From the NCBI GenBank assembly GCA_014925825.1, contig JACGCK010000032.1:248001-312000 (forward strand): a stretch of 64,000 bases of DNA, written 5' to 3'. This document shows positions 45,304-58,389 of the stretch, piece by piece (position 1 is the stretch's first letter; every line of letters begins with the position of its first letter). The notes under the pieces are model-generated. The model was not told the DNA's origin, made no database searches, and saw only the letters and a list, made by a program, of their open reading frames with translations. Source of the stretch: Pholiota molesta (taxonomy: Eukaryota; Basidiomycota; Agaricomycetes; Agaricales; Strophariaceae). The translations under genes were made by a program, and so were the position numbers.

Positions 45304-48177
45304 TCATCGCGCGGACTCAACACCAAAGTCCATCGGCGGCAGATCGCGATGCGGCTGCTGAAGCTGCTGCACGTTCCCCGACACGCTGAGCCACGCCTCG
45401 AGCCGCCGCCCGAGCTCGCCCCCGCGCCCGCCGCAGATATCCCCCGTCGTGTTCAGCATCTGCTCCTTCTCCTGCTCCTCGAGCATCGGCAGCTTCGACG
45501 AGAGCTTCACCGGGCCGCGCACACCGCCCACGCCTGCACCCGCGCCCGCGCCGCCGCTCTTCCCCCCCGTGGACCCGCTCTTCTTGGCATGCCTGCCCGC
45601 GCCCGAGCCACCACCACCGCCGTGCAAGCCGCCACGGCGGTGCGCGGTCGCCGCCCCGCCACCATCGTGGTCGCTCTCCGCGCCGCCCCCGGGCGAGCTC
45701 ACGATCGCGCGCATCGCCTCCGGGTCGACCGCCGCCGTGCCCAGCCGGAACCACTCGCCCTCGAAGTCCTCCGGGCCCAGGATGCTCTCGACGAGGCCCT
45801 CCTCCCAGCCGTCCCACTCCGCGCAGCGGTGCGCCATGCGCAGGCGCGTGCCCGCGGCCTCGTAGTAGAGCCACTCGCGGCAGAGCGCCGCGAGCGCGGT
45901 CTGGCGCGACGCGGGCGTGGACGCGGGCGGGTGCGGGAGGCCGGGGAGCGTGGCGTCCGGGTCCGAGGGCAGTTTGGAGACGACCTCGCGGAAGAGCTTG
46001 GTGAGGAAGGGGCTGGATTGGACAAAGGCGGGGACGTGTGCGCAGGCCCAGAGGGGGCGCGTTGTGGTTGATTCCCAGTCGATGATGGCAGTCTGCGAAA
46101 AAAAAAAAAAGTGAGTCAAGACAGCCGTTCGAGAAGATGTCGACTTACAATGGTGGTATTATCCTTCTCGTCGACAAAGATGTTCTCCAAGCTCAGATCA
46201 TGGCAATCCAGCCCAAACTCCTCCGGCCCTTCCCGCTGCTTGAGCAACGCCCCAAGACGCTCCATCATCGACATCCACCGCCCCATCTCCTTCCTGACCG
46301 TCTGCTCTCGCTCCGCCATGTGCGCGACCAAGAACGTGCTCCTCTGCATCCGTCTGTAATCGCGGTACATCGCATCGCCAGGGCCCTCCCACTCATCCTC
46401 GCTCTCGGACAAGTTCCACTCGTCGCTCTCATCGCTCTCATCGCCGGGCACGGCCCGCAGTCGGTGATGGCGTGATGACCGAATCTCGTCCGGGTCGAGG
46501 TGGAGACGATGCGGCGCCGACTTGCCCTCGTTCTCCCAGATCACGCCGTTGATCTCCCGGGTGACGCAAGAGGCGAGGTACGATTCCGTCGTCGTCCACG
46601 GGCCCCGGTTGAGTTCCGTAGGGTGCTTCAGCTCGCCGCGGTTGGAGCCGAAGAACGCCCACGAGATGATCGGCCCGACGTGGTATGCATTTGGGATGTG
46701 TTGAGGGGTGGAGAGAGATAGGGAGGAGGCTTTCGGCGTCGGGGTGAATCCAGCCACGCCTAGAGTAGGCGAGAAGGGGAATGCAGAGTAGCGATCCGCG
46801 ATCGCCTTGGGGGTCGGTGTGCCAGACCCGATGGGGGGCGAGAACTCGGATTCTGGGCCAAAGTAAAGAGAGCCGATGGCCTTGAATCTATGGGAGAAAA
46901 GCGGAATGATAATGGCCGCGACATTCTTCAACAACTTGACGAGATCGCTGTACGGAAGCCCATGATAAACCTGCGACAGTGGGATACCCGGTGCCTGTAA
47001 ATCACGTGATTAATTAACGCCCAGACCGCCAACACCATTACAGTGTCATATTTTTTGCACGACGCAAACATTCAGCGAGCGAGCGCGGTCCCAAAGTGGA
47101 CAGGTTCCAAGGATGGCCCGAGGGTCACAACAGAAGGCTCGATAGTGGCCATCACTAACATCCTTGCCAATGCGGCGCGTGATGATCCGCTGATGGTGCG
47201 CTGCAAGCGACCCACTTTGAGGAGGCTCCTGCACTTGATTTTGTCTATGAAGTGGGCTTTAAAGCCTTATCTGTTCGATGAATAATGTGATTGGTAATAG
47301 AGGATTTGATGCGCACTTACTCTGCGAGCAAGAGCACGCCGGGCGTCGAACGCGCGCATTCAACGTCAGCACATCAAATTGGCAAGGATGCCAGTGATGG
47401 CTGCTGTCGAGCCTCTGTCCCTGCCAATTCGTGCGGCGGTGGCCCTCGGACCCTGCTCGGAATCCGTCCGCTTTGGGGACCGTGAGCATGGAAAGGCGTC
47501 ACAGCGCTCGCTCGCTGGACGTTTGGGTCGTGCAAAACAATATACAAGACACTGGAAAATAAAGACGTACTTTGGACATGAGGATAAACTCGCCGCCGAG
47601 GCGGTTGTAAGGATTGGAATCATAGTGGTAAATCTTGGACACGGGCACGTTCGTCTTGTTACGGAGATAGCTAATAGTCGCGACTTCTGATTCTGTCTTC
47701 AGCCGCGGCATGAAGCGACGCGCAACTCTGGCAACGAGCTCGACATGATCAGATAACGTAACGAGATAAGCCTAATATTCATGGTTAGACCTGTATCTTT
47801 GTCTCAGCGCAGAAATGCACGCACCTTGTGAAAAGTTCCTGTGATTGTGGTGGCGAGATCTTTAGTAAAATGCTGACCAAACCGGTAGAGTGAAACCCGG
47901 ACTCACCAGCGCTCAAGAATCGTATGCGGCCCACTTCAACGCCCATCTTCTCGCGCACGACGTCCTTCAGGATCTTTCTGTCCACCTCGAAAGGTGTCGG
48001 TGCGTGCAGTGCATCGTCGACCTTGCGTTCGCGCCTGCGATCTTCGTGCTCGATGGTCCAATCCCATGTCAAAGGTGGCTTTGTGGTGGAGGCCTTGCTA
48101 GCGGTGTCTACGATGGTGCTGCCGGTCGTGTCATCCTCAGAAACTTCAATGAACAATTTGCGACCATCCTGATGCAT
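45304..48177 (-). CDS. APH-type phosphotransferase domain protein, large
   Basis: Aminoglycoside-phosphotransferase-fold kinase with long extra segments. Exons on the minus strand: 48177-47907, 47838-47825, 47771-47571, 46994-46149 and 46092-45304, giving 706 residues. The glycine-loop region is SAGGTFHKAYLVTL, the catalytic block is GLDCHDLSLENIFVDE (HDxxxxN) and the metal-binding block is AIIDWEST. Compared with ordinary APH proteins of about 300-400 residues it carries a Pro/Ser-rich insertion with an acidic stretch before the catalytic loop and a Gly-rich low-complexity tail (about 600-650). The start at 48177 is the first ATG of the open exon; an upstream coding exon is possible. One exon is only 14 nt. 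The third intron is 576 nt and contains a foldback element. Substrate unknown. Confidence 0.83.
47041..47554. mobile_element. foldback element inside an intron of the APH-type gene
   Basis: Imperfect inverted repeat arms at about 47041-47171 and 47379-47554. Outer ends read CAGTGTC...TTTTTTGCACGAC and GTCGTGCAAAAC...GACACTG. Internal arm blocks include ATTGGCAAGGATG and GTCCRCTTTGGG. Removing it leaves an intron of 62 nt, the usual size here. No clear target duplication is visible, so it is old or the ends are misplaced by a few bases. Confidence 0.6.
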
Positions 48178-51100
48178 TACAGAATGGTCCGATGCAGAAG
48201 TGGATGTGGATGTGGCCGTAAGCTCTTTTGTATTCCTATTCTTATCAGTTGCTGTCTCGGCCGGCTCTGGGGTTATGATAGCTGCGGTGACGACGCAAGA
48301 TCCGAGCGGTATTGACGGGGAAAGCCTGGGGGTATGATTGATATGAGCGATGTTGGAGAGAAAGAAAGATTGGTTGTCAATGTCATACGCACAAATTATT
48401 ATTCCAGTTTCCCGTGTGCTGTTTGTCTGTGTTTACCACGCGCTCCGTGCCGTTCGCGTTACCGCGCGCACATGTCTCGGTCACCGTCCGTCCCATTAAT
48501 ATTCCGTATTCAGAACTGGGGCAGGTTTCGGAAGTGTGGAGGAAGGGGAGCTAGCTTTTATATCCTCACCGCGCGGCCTTGGCGTTAATGCCACCGGCAG
48601 CCAGGTTCAAGGTCTTTCCGCCAAGATTCCATCTCCGCCACCTCGATTGGACTGCCGCACGTTGAACTCCCAGTTGCATCCCGAAATAAATGACGTTGCG
48701 TTAAATGCGCTGACGAGGGCATAGCCGAGTGATCAATAAGGCTGTAGGAAACAGGCTTTCACAAGCTTTCACGGCGCTGTTGTGATTGATATCATTAGTA
48801 TCACATTCCCAAAGCCCCTTGAAGTCTTGCCCGTGCGGTTCTCGTTAATACCAAGAGCCACTAGAAGTACATACATAGCCTCCTCGAAAACCCTGCAAAC
48901 GAGCACCAATGCGCCAAGCCTTTCTACTTCATTAATGAACAGCGTAGTCAATCTTGCACACAACGTGCCCCATCTAAAATGAGCCAAGATTGTGGCATGC
49001 CCATTCACTGGATGATAGATGGAAAACAAAAATAGCAAACGCCCTCTGTATGGACGGTACTTATGTGATACCACCTCCAAAAATAGATGTGCTACAGCAA
49101 GTGTATTTGCGGCGTGAACTGCGGGGCATGCAAGGGCATGCACCGCAGATCCCCGTTCTGCTCCAGGTAACGCTGATTGGCCTGGGCGCGACATCGCCTA
49201 GACAGAATCTTCGTCGCCCATTGTCATCGCATTCGATCGGATTTCATACAACTCTGTGTGCTACCTCAATGTCGAGAGAACGGGGCGACACGCTAAGAAT
49301 ACTTGTGCGGTAATGACATGCATGAGTCTCCATCTCCGAGTCCCCCACCGCCGAGCCTTCAGAAGGCGTATGCATGGAGGAATCGATCTCGAGAAGTGTT
49401 TCATTTCAAGAAATTACAGTAATACTGCTGGCTTGGCGTTTATATAGATCGTTACAAGGCGCTTCTGCTCGCCACCAGTCGCACACCGCAGTATGCACTA
49501 GTATGAGGAGGATATGTATAAGTACATAAGAGTACATAGCTTGAGTTTCATACCAAGCCATCAACTTAAATCTCTTGTTCGAGTCATTAGATGAGAAGCG
49601 CCAAGGCACTATACTGCTAAGTAGTGTAGGCTTCATGAGCTTCATACCAACCAAGAACGCCAGCTGCACATTTAGTCTTAAAATTCAATGCCCAGGTGAA
49701 GGCCCCTGTAGCCGCAGCAGACTAGCGTCGCCAAGAGAAATATATTTCTGTCTCTGGAACCACGACCACCACTCCCACCACCCCTTTCCTCACCCAACCT
49801 CACCCAACCTCAGCAACCTAATCGACTTCCTTCGGATTCTCATGCTTCGAAATAACTCGTCACTACATAGGATCGAAGTCAGCCCAAGAATTCGGCGAGC
49901 ACGCCATACTTAACATAGATATCGATGCGTGGCCGTGTGGACACCGTGTATGGTGGTTGACTCTTGAGGACAGGATGAACACTCGGTGCACAGTGCGGAG
50001 AGGAGATAGAGCGGGTGCACGTTAGTGTTTATTTGACTTGTCAATGAGTTTTCGGACGGCGAGGTCGGTGATTCTGAACCTACGATAGTCTACCGTGGAA
50101 GGGGCGTCATTTCAATAGGTAGTGAATTCGAGCGTGAGGTCAGCTGCTTGACATAATCCAGCAAGGTGGTGCACGTTATTCTATAATGAGATTGGGATCC
50201 GTTCATGATTTTAGTGAATTGGTTAGAATTGCGTCGCCCGGTAATTCCCATAAGATGATAACACGGCTCGACATGGCAAGAAGACAGAAAACTTGTACCT
50301 ATCTCTCCCACTGAACTATAAGTGTAGCCCCGAACTTCAAACACACCCACCCAGGGTTCGGAATTAATAAGACGGGCATCGATTTAAATCATTCAATCTT
50401 CTGGACTGTTTTAGCCATCTTTTCTTCAGTCTATAAGGCTCGGGGACGGGGATGAAGATATTTAGGGAAGCAAGGTAATTTGGTAAATGGGCCGACATAG
50501 CGCCGGTGATTTCGAAGTTCGATTGTATGGGCGCTTATTTGTCCTTGTCTTATTAAGTACTTTGATATCAAATACTCTTCATGTCAACAGCCTGCTTTCC
50601 CAGGGTAAGTGGATCGGTTTTAAATATTTTTTATGCTTAGTGGATGAAAGGGTCATCGACCGAGTAAGTTGTATCCGTGCCCACATGAGGTAAGTCTGAG
50701 GGTATTACTTTGTACCAGCGCAAAGACACGCCTAGAAGTCGAGTGTAAGGATTTCTAACTAGAAGGACTGCTATGCAATCAGAATAAACTGACCGAAAAA
50801 TCCAAAGGATAATTGTTCCAAGAATATTCAATGAGGGCGAGGTTGGAAACGGGCTATCACAACTTTTAAGTTGACCAGGTAACTGTGACAGTATTAAAGA
50901 TTTATTGATGGAGGAAAATCGAGGTGAGTCGCAGACATTACTCCGAGGGTTTACTTGCCAGTACAGTATGTACTCCAGGAACCAACGTCTCATCGTCATG
51001 GATCAGTAAGTGTACAAGTACCAAGGTCAGAATAATATTGGGCAACCACTATCATCAAGTCAGATCAGACCCGAATATCAGATCAGACCCGAATATTTGG

Positions 51101-51632
51101 AATGAAGTTGGAAGAACCTGAAAACAGGCTAAATGTAAGAAGAGAGCACGAGGTACATGTACATATTTCATGAGTATAGAGTAGGGTATCAAATATGTGG
51201 GCCGGAAAATAGGGTAGATAGAATGGGATCGATAGGCTAACAGAGAATGATCGCTACGATCAGGAAGATATTCAAGATACTACAACAGAGGAAAACTATA
51301 ACATTGTAGGACTAACTGGTATTACAACAGATTAAACCAGAAGGCTAATTAGATGTTCGGGATCGAATGATGGATAACGAGGGAAACGAAAGGGGGAGAG
51401 GACGTATCTAGAAAACAAAAGACTGACAATCCGACAAAGGGGAGATGTTGCGCTTGGCAGACAATTTTGTGGGGGTGGGGGGGGTAGAGGAAAAAGACCT
51501 GCTCGAATTACAGATATCCGTGCGTCAAAGGAGTTCTGAGGAGACAAAAGACTCATCAGTATCCGAATCATATCCACCACTTTCAAAATCTATCTTGAAT
51601 AACAAAGAGCGCCCGCGAAAAGCGTCTGCCAC
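48178..51632. other. gene-poor region
   Basis: About 3.4 kb without a supported gene; frames are short and unrelated to any family I know. A small direct repeat CAGATCAGACCCGAATAT occurs twice at about 51061-51097. The right end is the 3' flank of the F-box gene. Confidence 0.4.
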
Positions 51633-53763
51633 TCACCTATCCGCCGCCGGGTCCGCGCACACCACCTCCGCGATGCGCGAGTGCAGCCACTTCATCACGT
51701 CCTCGCCCAGGTTCGTGCACTCGTAGAACTCGAGCCGCGCGAGGCGCACGGGCGTGACCCCGCTCACCGACTGCGCCGTGCCGACGTCCGGGTTCCGCGC
51801 CTCGATCATCTGCACCAGCTTCGTCACGCCCTCGTTGTGCGCGTGGCAGCTGCGCAGCCCGAGCACCTCGAGGACGGGACACGCCCACGCGAGCGCCTGG
51901 TGCTGGTTCGGGTCATCCTCGGGCGATCCGAGCGCAGTTAATAAGGGCTCTAGTGACGTCCCGCCGATGGTAAGCGATTTAAGGTGCGGTAGCTCCGCTA
52001 GAAGCGCAGTCCACGAGATAACAAGACCCCCGGGGCCGTAATAGAAGGTAGCGGCGTTCGCGGCCACGCCGTATGCGATGGACAATGATTGAATTGGAGG
52101 ACAGTTCGAACGCGTCAGCAGATTCGAGATGATCTCTTCGACCGCGTCGCGAGCTTCGATGTCCAGCGTCAGCGAGTCTAGGGCGGGGAGAGTGAGGGAA
52201 TCTAGCAGTTGGGTAAGCAGATAGTGCCCCCCTAGCGTGAGCGATGTCACATGTGGCAGAGTGAGGGTAGTAAGGGGAAGGATGGCGGGGAGGACGCCTT
52301 GGAAATGCAGCGAGACAGACTGAAGTTCGGGGTTGTTCGAAAGAATATGCAGCAGCCTGTCCAGGGGTAGGTGTGATGTCGGAAGCCCACGGAGGTTGAG
52401 GGTATGTAAGCCACGCAGCATGGGAGAAGACCATTTGAAAGGCGTGTGCTGCAAAGTGAGTGTTCGGAGTTTTGGTAAGGTCACCGTGGAAGAAGAATTC
52501 GCATTCGGCAGCCAAGGCCATTCCGCAAAAAAAGCTGCTTCAACACTTGAGACTTCAAATTCTCGCAGAAGAGGTGCTTCCCCTGAAAGTAAAAATATCA
52601 GTAAAATTGAATCCCCGGAAGGGCTAGAGCTCACCATTTATAGACTTCAAAGCTCCCATTGATGTGAATTGTTTGTCGAAACGGAACACGAATCTTTCCC
52701 AGCGGTGCATTTGCTCAACCAAGTAGAAAAATGCGATATGCCCCCAGTGCATACTGACACGAGAAATGGCGTTTACTGGCCGCTCTTGGTTACTTAGTCC
52801 CCCCAAAGATGGACTCCAACCGTCGCTCTGGCTGGACGGTGAAGGTGGCATAACAATTGGCACACTACTGACGGGTGGCCCCGGTGGAGGTGCCACTATA
52901 TAATGAGCAGACAGTTGGTGAATACCGAATGAAAGGTTCCACGGCGGCGTAATTGGCGCTAGTGGGGACGGAGTGCGCCTTGATCTATGTGACGAAGTCT
53001 CTGTCGCGCTTTTCGAGCTTGCGACGCGTAAAAAAATCTCGATGTCAAGGGGTGTAGTATCTCCCGAACGCTCAAGCCACAGTCGGATAGTGTCTGCTGA
53101 CGCATGCTGAGTTGTAAGGAGTCGAATCTGTTACGCTATAGTCAGCTTCATGATCGAAATTAACAAGGTCGCGGGAGCGAAGCCTATTAATAGCAACAAT
53201 GCGCTCTCCCCGCAGAGATATACCGACATAGAAAGAAAGCGAACAAATGACCGATGGATGAAGGACGGAGAAGTCTGTTCAGGGAACCAAAACGTTCATG
53301 CAGGCGAGAAACACTTGGCTACAACTCCCACAGATATCGGTTCCAAACGGGCCGCGTATAGATCACGAAGAAGAATTATGAGGGGACTCACTTTCGACCA
53401 GATCACAGGTATCCTCAAGGCCAGCCTTCTCCAGGATGTGCACACCGCCGCCAGGACCCACGCCGAACACGGGTGGTCCTCAAAAGTCCACAGAAATATC
53501 TCCCTCAACAGCTCGAGTGGAAGCCACCGCACGGGGCTCAGATATGCCATCGTATTCGAGACGTGCCTCTCGAGCGCAGCACGCTCTGCCTGCAGCTGGT
53601 TGATCGCGTATTGGCTCTCGCGCACTATCTGAGCGAGGGTCTGCTCGGCCGCGGTGATTTTTGAAGTGAGTCGGTTGACAGAGTCGCGCGTCGTCTCGAG
53701 AGCTCGCCGCGCATCCGCCAGAGTCTCCCTTGTGGGCGGTTCTATGAATGCGGCGAGCGACAT
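51633..53763 (-). CDS. F-box protein with leucine-rich C-terminal half
   Basis: Probable substrate adaptor of an SCF ubiquitin ligase. Exons on the minus strand are 53763-53392, 53127-52635 and 52582-51633, giving 604 residues. The N-terminus is a coiled coil (about 10-65), as in many mushroom F-box proteins, followed by the F-box core WLPLELLREIFLWTF and WRRLALRIPVIWSK. The middle is the conserved region following the F-box (IRLWLERSGDTTPLDIEIFL), interrupted by a Ser/Pro-rich insertion. The C-terminal half has LRR-like repeats (LRTLTLQHTPF, LHTLNLRGLP, HVTSLTLGGH, LKSLTIGG, LEVLGLRSC). The first intron is 264 nt. The final codons GATAGG and stop coincide with a good donor (GTGAGT), so a further small exon cannot be excluded. 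Mushrooms have large F-box families and the target is unknown. Confidence 0.82.
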
Positions 53764-55577
53764 GGCGTAGTTTGGGAGGTCGTAGATATGGTAGAAAGCA
53801 AAGAAGGCATGTATGAGATACGTTGGTCAGAAATAATCGCCTCATATTCCGAGTTTTCAAACTCCGCCTTCCAGGGCAGCTAGTACAGCGCTAATTAAAC
53901 GATTGCGTGGTGCTTGTTCTGTTCAGAATGCTGAGCGGGGAATGTGGGGTTACCTTCGAAACCAAATATCTTCTTGTTTTTCAGTTAGAAAAGAGGGAGT
54001 GGGCGCGCAGAATGGGAGCTCCGCCTCAAATGACAAGGCGGCAAATACGGCGAAGGACCTCGAGGCTACAAAACACGAGGCGAAAGAACGGCCCTCCTGC
54101 AGCATGTTATGGACGTCGTGGAAGTCATATTGTCCCCCGCTGTCACGCCAACGAGATACTGAGGAAACATGACCGTTCCGAACAAAATGGAGCCTTTTGT
54201 TGAACCATAATCATTCCATAATCGTGACAAAAACAACAACAACAACAAGGACCTTCCGCCGTTGCTAGTGAATATGAGTGATGGCTCGGGAAATGGAGAA
54301 TGATGAATAGACAAGCTGAGCGCGCACAAAAAGGCCGGTATCTGTGGCGTACCAATAGAATATAAGTTTCCTGTTGAATATTTGTCAAGCTCACTGCGTC
54401 TTCTCTTTCCCATCCTATCAATTGATTGATCTTGCGATTACGGTCTGCCGTATTGTCGGTGTAAATGAGAGACCGCAAGTGGCAGTTAGAGGACTGGAGA
54501 AGATGGGCCTTTGAGCTTGTGTACGTAGAGACTTCATTGGAGATGGAAGGGAAGAAACCATTGTCGGAGATTGTCAGGTGCTGTGCTAATCACCAAATGC
54601 CCACAAGCGCCCATACAGGGCGGCACCGGAAATCGTGCTTCTCTTCACGCCAATAATGAGTCAAAATTCAATTTAGAGCCTTTCCATGAATACAAAGCAT
54701 TTTCATTTCCTAAACCCGTAATTATTGTACGAAAAAGGCTATATACCTTTTCTGGGTAGTGGGATTCATGCAATCATGCATCTCAGGGTTTGAGGACCAA
54801 GGTGATGTCAATCTTCGTTCATTTTTGACGAGAATGCAGAAAATTTTGGGGAAGGGTACATTAAGGCGAATCAACGAATTTCTAGTATCTTGTTAATGGC
54901 TGTTGAGTGCAACTTGTATTCTCACAAGCCCAACTGTTCGCAAGATGAATCACGACGGTGTGTCAGATTTTATTTGGATTTTATACCAAGGATCACACCA
55001 GAGACTGTCAAGCATTAATTCTTTGAGCGCTTCATTATCTCGGATTTTATAGTCTACATGGTCTATATGCTTTATTTATCTTGTATGTGCGTTATCGAAT
55101 TATTATCGAAACAGCATTCGTGGCACACTGGAGATGCGTTATCGTTGCGTTATCGCCTTGTCATAATAAGTAGTTGAGATTTGGCGACCAGTCGCCCAAA
55201 AATCTAGACAATTATTTGCATATTATCTGTCTACATGGGTTCAAGTTTTGGTCTGACAGGGTACGACATGTTGTTGGGCATCGTTGGGGCATCGCAAGGG
55301 CATCGTGAAAGTCATGTTCAAGTCGGCTGCCTTGCGGCTGCCTAAATTTGGAAAGCGTGTTTACAGATGTTGATCGTGGAAGCCAATGTCCTCCGGCGTC
55401 ACAAAAATCGGTTTGACGCGACGGGTTCTCATTTACTCTAACAACTCTATACCCTTAACGCGCAGCGCAGGGCTCTCATCGCAGGCCCTTGTCGCACTAT
55501 TCAAAAGTACTGAAGGGCGCCTTTATCCGTCTCTGACCACCCATCTCACTTCGACCTTTCCACGCAACTAATCCTAC
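53764..55577. other. intergenic between F-box and mS33 genes
   Basis: No supported gene; a plus-strand frame at 53903-54203 overlaps a frame of similar length and lacks family motifs. It probably holds two divergent promoters. Confidence 0.4.
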
Positions 55578-55992
55578 ATGGCCGCCTTCGTATCCTCCTC
55601 TCGCCTGGCGGCCCTCAAACAGCTGCGCTGCAGCATATTCGAAACGTCATACAACCCCCAGAACCTGCGCACTGGCGCGAAATACCTCCGCAGACGCCTA
55701 CGAGGGCCGTCCATGGTCGGGTACTACCCGGAAGGGTTCAACATCCCCAAGATCCTCCGGCAATATAAGGAGCTAGAAATGGTGGACGACATGGAAGAGG
55801 AGAGGCTGATTGACGTTATGGAGCGCAGGAAGAGAGGAAAGGGAGCGCCGAAGAAGGCCAAGTCGAAGGGTGCGTACGCTGGACTTGCCGTGTGCTTCAC
55901 TGTCCTGAAGCAGAATGCTGACGTTGTGCTGTTCTTCGCGGGTGTTTTTTATGTTTCCAGAGGAGAGCAGAAGGTTGACCAAGAAACGATGA
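55578..55992 (+). CDS. RSM27: mitochondrial small ribosomal subunit protein mS33
   Basis: Component of the mitochondrial ribosome small subunit (mS33, yeast Rsm27). Exons 55578-55869 and 55961-55992 give 107 residues. The sequence is collinear with fungal homologues: SRLAALKQLRCSIFETSYNP, RTGAKYLRRRLRGPSMVGYY, then the basic tail RGKGAPKKAKSK. The second exon supplies only EESRRLTKKR and the stop. Without splicing the frame would run on for over 100 unrelated residues to 56210, so the short basic ending is preferred. Length matches the family. It is a single-copy housekeeping gene. Confidence 0.92.
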
Positions 55993-56381
55993 TGAGTCTA
56001 TCTACGGTCTACTATGGGACTCCAGAGGAGAGGAAAGGTACTGCAATGTACCTGTCTGTAACTTCCAACCTGCACTCTGTATTTTCTGCAAGACAAGCGG
56101 CGATATTATCTATTTTAATCCCCACTTTTCTCTCATGGAAGGACTCCTTTTCTCTTAGCAGCCCTCCGAATTTGCATCCGATCTGCGAAATATTAGCGCA
56201 CCCGCCATAAGATTGTTCTACTGTGACGCCTGGCCAATGAAAAAGGACACTATTCTTACTCAAATATTATTCTCATTTGTATGTGGAGTTCTACCAGCAT
56301 GAAGACTACACTTTACATAACATTGGTATGTCTACATTATTTGTCAACTTGTCAAGCAACAAGCGCGTTCCCTTACAATCC

Positions 56382-57871
56382 TTATTTCCCAATTGAAGAC
56401 GGAAGAGGTTCCAGACGTGGCCTGTAGGTTCTAGCGGCTGATGCCAAAAGGAACGGAGGGGTAGACCCATCGCCCTAAAAAGCACAAATTCAGGTCAGTA
56501 TGTGCGCCACACTCATTGACTTAGGATTTGAAATTATACGCACAATCATCGTAGTTGGGAAACCGGGATCGAACTCGACGACACTCTCCAATTCTTTGAC
56601 TTGTTCAGCAGTCAGGTCGATCTCGAGTGCTTCGAGGTTAGCGAGGAGGTGCTCGACTTTCCGTCCACCGATGATGGGGAAGACATACGGGGTCTTCTGC
56701 AGGAGGTACGCAATAGCCACTATCACCACCCATCAGCAACACAGCACAACGCAGCATCAATGCGCAAAACAATCGAAAGCGCACCAGAGGTGATGTGCTT
56801 CGCGCCGATCTCCGCCGCGACTTTCTCGAGCGCCTTGCACACCTTCTTCTCCTTCTCGTTGCGCTCCCACGCGCCCTGGAACGCCGTGCGCCCGTTCTCG
56901 CCCGTCGCGCGGCGCTGCTCCTCCTCCGCGTCGGTCCTGATCTTGCCGGCGGCGAGGACGTTCCACGGCGCGAGCGCCATGCCCTCGGAGCGCGCCATGG
57001 GGATGATCTCGCGCTCGAACGAGCGCTGCATGACGTTCCACGCGCCTTGGTAGACGGAGAAGGGCGTCAGTGCGTGGTCGCGCGCGTACTGGTTGGCCTT
57101 GGACACGATCCAGGCGGGCGTGTCGGAGACTCCCTGTGCATTTCAGGATTAGCGGTAAGATAATCTTGAAGACAACCACCGGCTTTTTTTGGTTCAGAGA
57201 AGACGCACCAGATATATGACTTTGCCTTGCAAGACGAGGGTGTGGAGGGATTTCATCACTTCCTCGACGCTGGTGTCCCAGTCCCACCAGTGGAGGTAGA
57301 GCAGGTCGATGTAGGTCGTACGAAGCTTTTTGAGCGACGCTTCGACGGACATGTGCAGCGATTTTGCGTTGTTGCCTGTATAGAGGACTTTCTGCTGAAT
57401 GGCATCTTGGCGGGCTTTGTAGTTTGTAGTGTACTATAAATTTAGTCAGACTCAGAGGAAAAGACGGCGGGCGCCAAATTCGCTGTGCATACCTTGGTCG
57501 CAATGAAAAGCTGGTCGCGGATGCCCCGCTGCTCTGCCCACTCGCCGACGAACTTTTCTGAACTTTCATCTTGGCTTCAATTACATACCGCAAATAATCA
57601 GCCGACGATATTCTCGTATTGATATCCCGAACAGAAATACTTACTAGTTATTGGCCGTGTCGATGAAGTTGCCTCCGTTGTCAAAGTACGCGTCCAAGAG
57701 CTTGAACGAGCTCTCCTTGTTCATCGCGCCCATACCGATGTCGTCCCATTTCTCTCCGATGCTCATCGCGCCGAGCTGGATCGGCGAGACGTGGACACCA
57801 GCGGTGGCAGAGAGGACGCGATAGCGGCCGAGGCCTGTCTTAGGCGTTTCAGCGGGGGCAAACAAAGACAT
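56382..57871 (-). CDS. aldo-keto reductase, aryl-alcohol dehydrogenase type, copy 1
   Basis: NADPH-dependent reductase of the AKR superfamily, AAD subgroup, usually cytosolic, converting aromatic aldehydes and alcohols. Exons on the minus strand: 57871-57645, 57574-57493, 57433-57209, 57133-56785, 56719-56544 and 56474-56382, giving 383 residues. The catalytic tetrad is visible: Asp in NFIDTANNY, Tyr of the same motif (across the first intron), Lys in IATKYTTNYK and His in [27 protein letters not shown] is the cofactor-binding C-terminal block. White-rot fungi use such enzymes in lignin-derived aromatic metabolism. A tandem copy lies at 59381-60873 with identical exon structure. Confidence 0.92.
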
Positions 57872-57970
57872 GATTCTGGTTGCAGTAGAGTGGGACGTAG
57901 GTACTAGTAGAGAACTGAAATCGATACGAGCAAAGCCTTTTTTTGCTGAGAGCTACCTAGACTTTCGAGG

Positions 57971-57980
57971 CGCTTATATA
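57971..57980 (-). promoter_or_regulatory. TATA box of AAD copy 1
   Basis: TATATAAGCG on the minus strand about 100 bp upstream of the ATG at 57871. The same GCGCTTATATA block occurs at the matching position before copy 2, which supports a functional core promoter. Confidence 0.6.
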
Positions 57981-58389
57981 TGTTTTTCGAAGTCGTGAGT
58001 AATTAGACAATCCACTATGACCAATGCGCGATCCGCACGCTCAGACGAGTGGGATCCGCCTCCAGAAGAAGAACGGAGGCGCGGGAGATCCATATGTCAA
58101 GAACTTGGCAGTGGTGAGTAAGCTTGCATGGGATTTCTCTACCATATACAAACGTCTCGGATCCGTCGCTGGAAGGCTGGACTATGAGTCTATGACGCAA
58201 ATTCTTCAAATTTCAAAGCTGCTACAACTCAACGGCAAGGCCGCGCGTACGGTCAGTGCACGGCAACTACGCCTGAACGTGCATTGCAGCAGATATGTAC
58301 ACCGGATTAGGGAGTTTACGATACACATGGGTCTATGGAAGCTAATAGAACATCCTTGGTGTGAATGCTGACAACTCTACCTATATTAT

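Noticed and set aside
45317..46071. Long frames on both strands over the last exon of the large APH-type gene
   Set aside because: Composition is that of GC-rich shadows (Arg, Ala, Pro, Gly); only the frame with AIIDWEST continues through the splice junctions.
51061..51097. 18-bp direct repeat considered as a regulatory array
   Set aside because: Only two copies and no neighbouring gene start.
55870..56210. Unspliced extension of the mS33 frame to 210 codons
   Set aside because: mS33 proteins are about 100 residues with a basic end; splicing to 55961 restores this ending.
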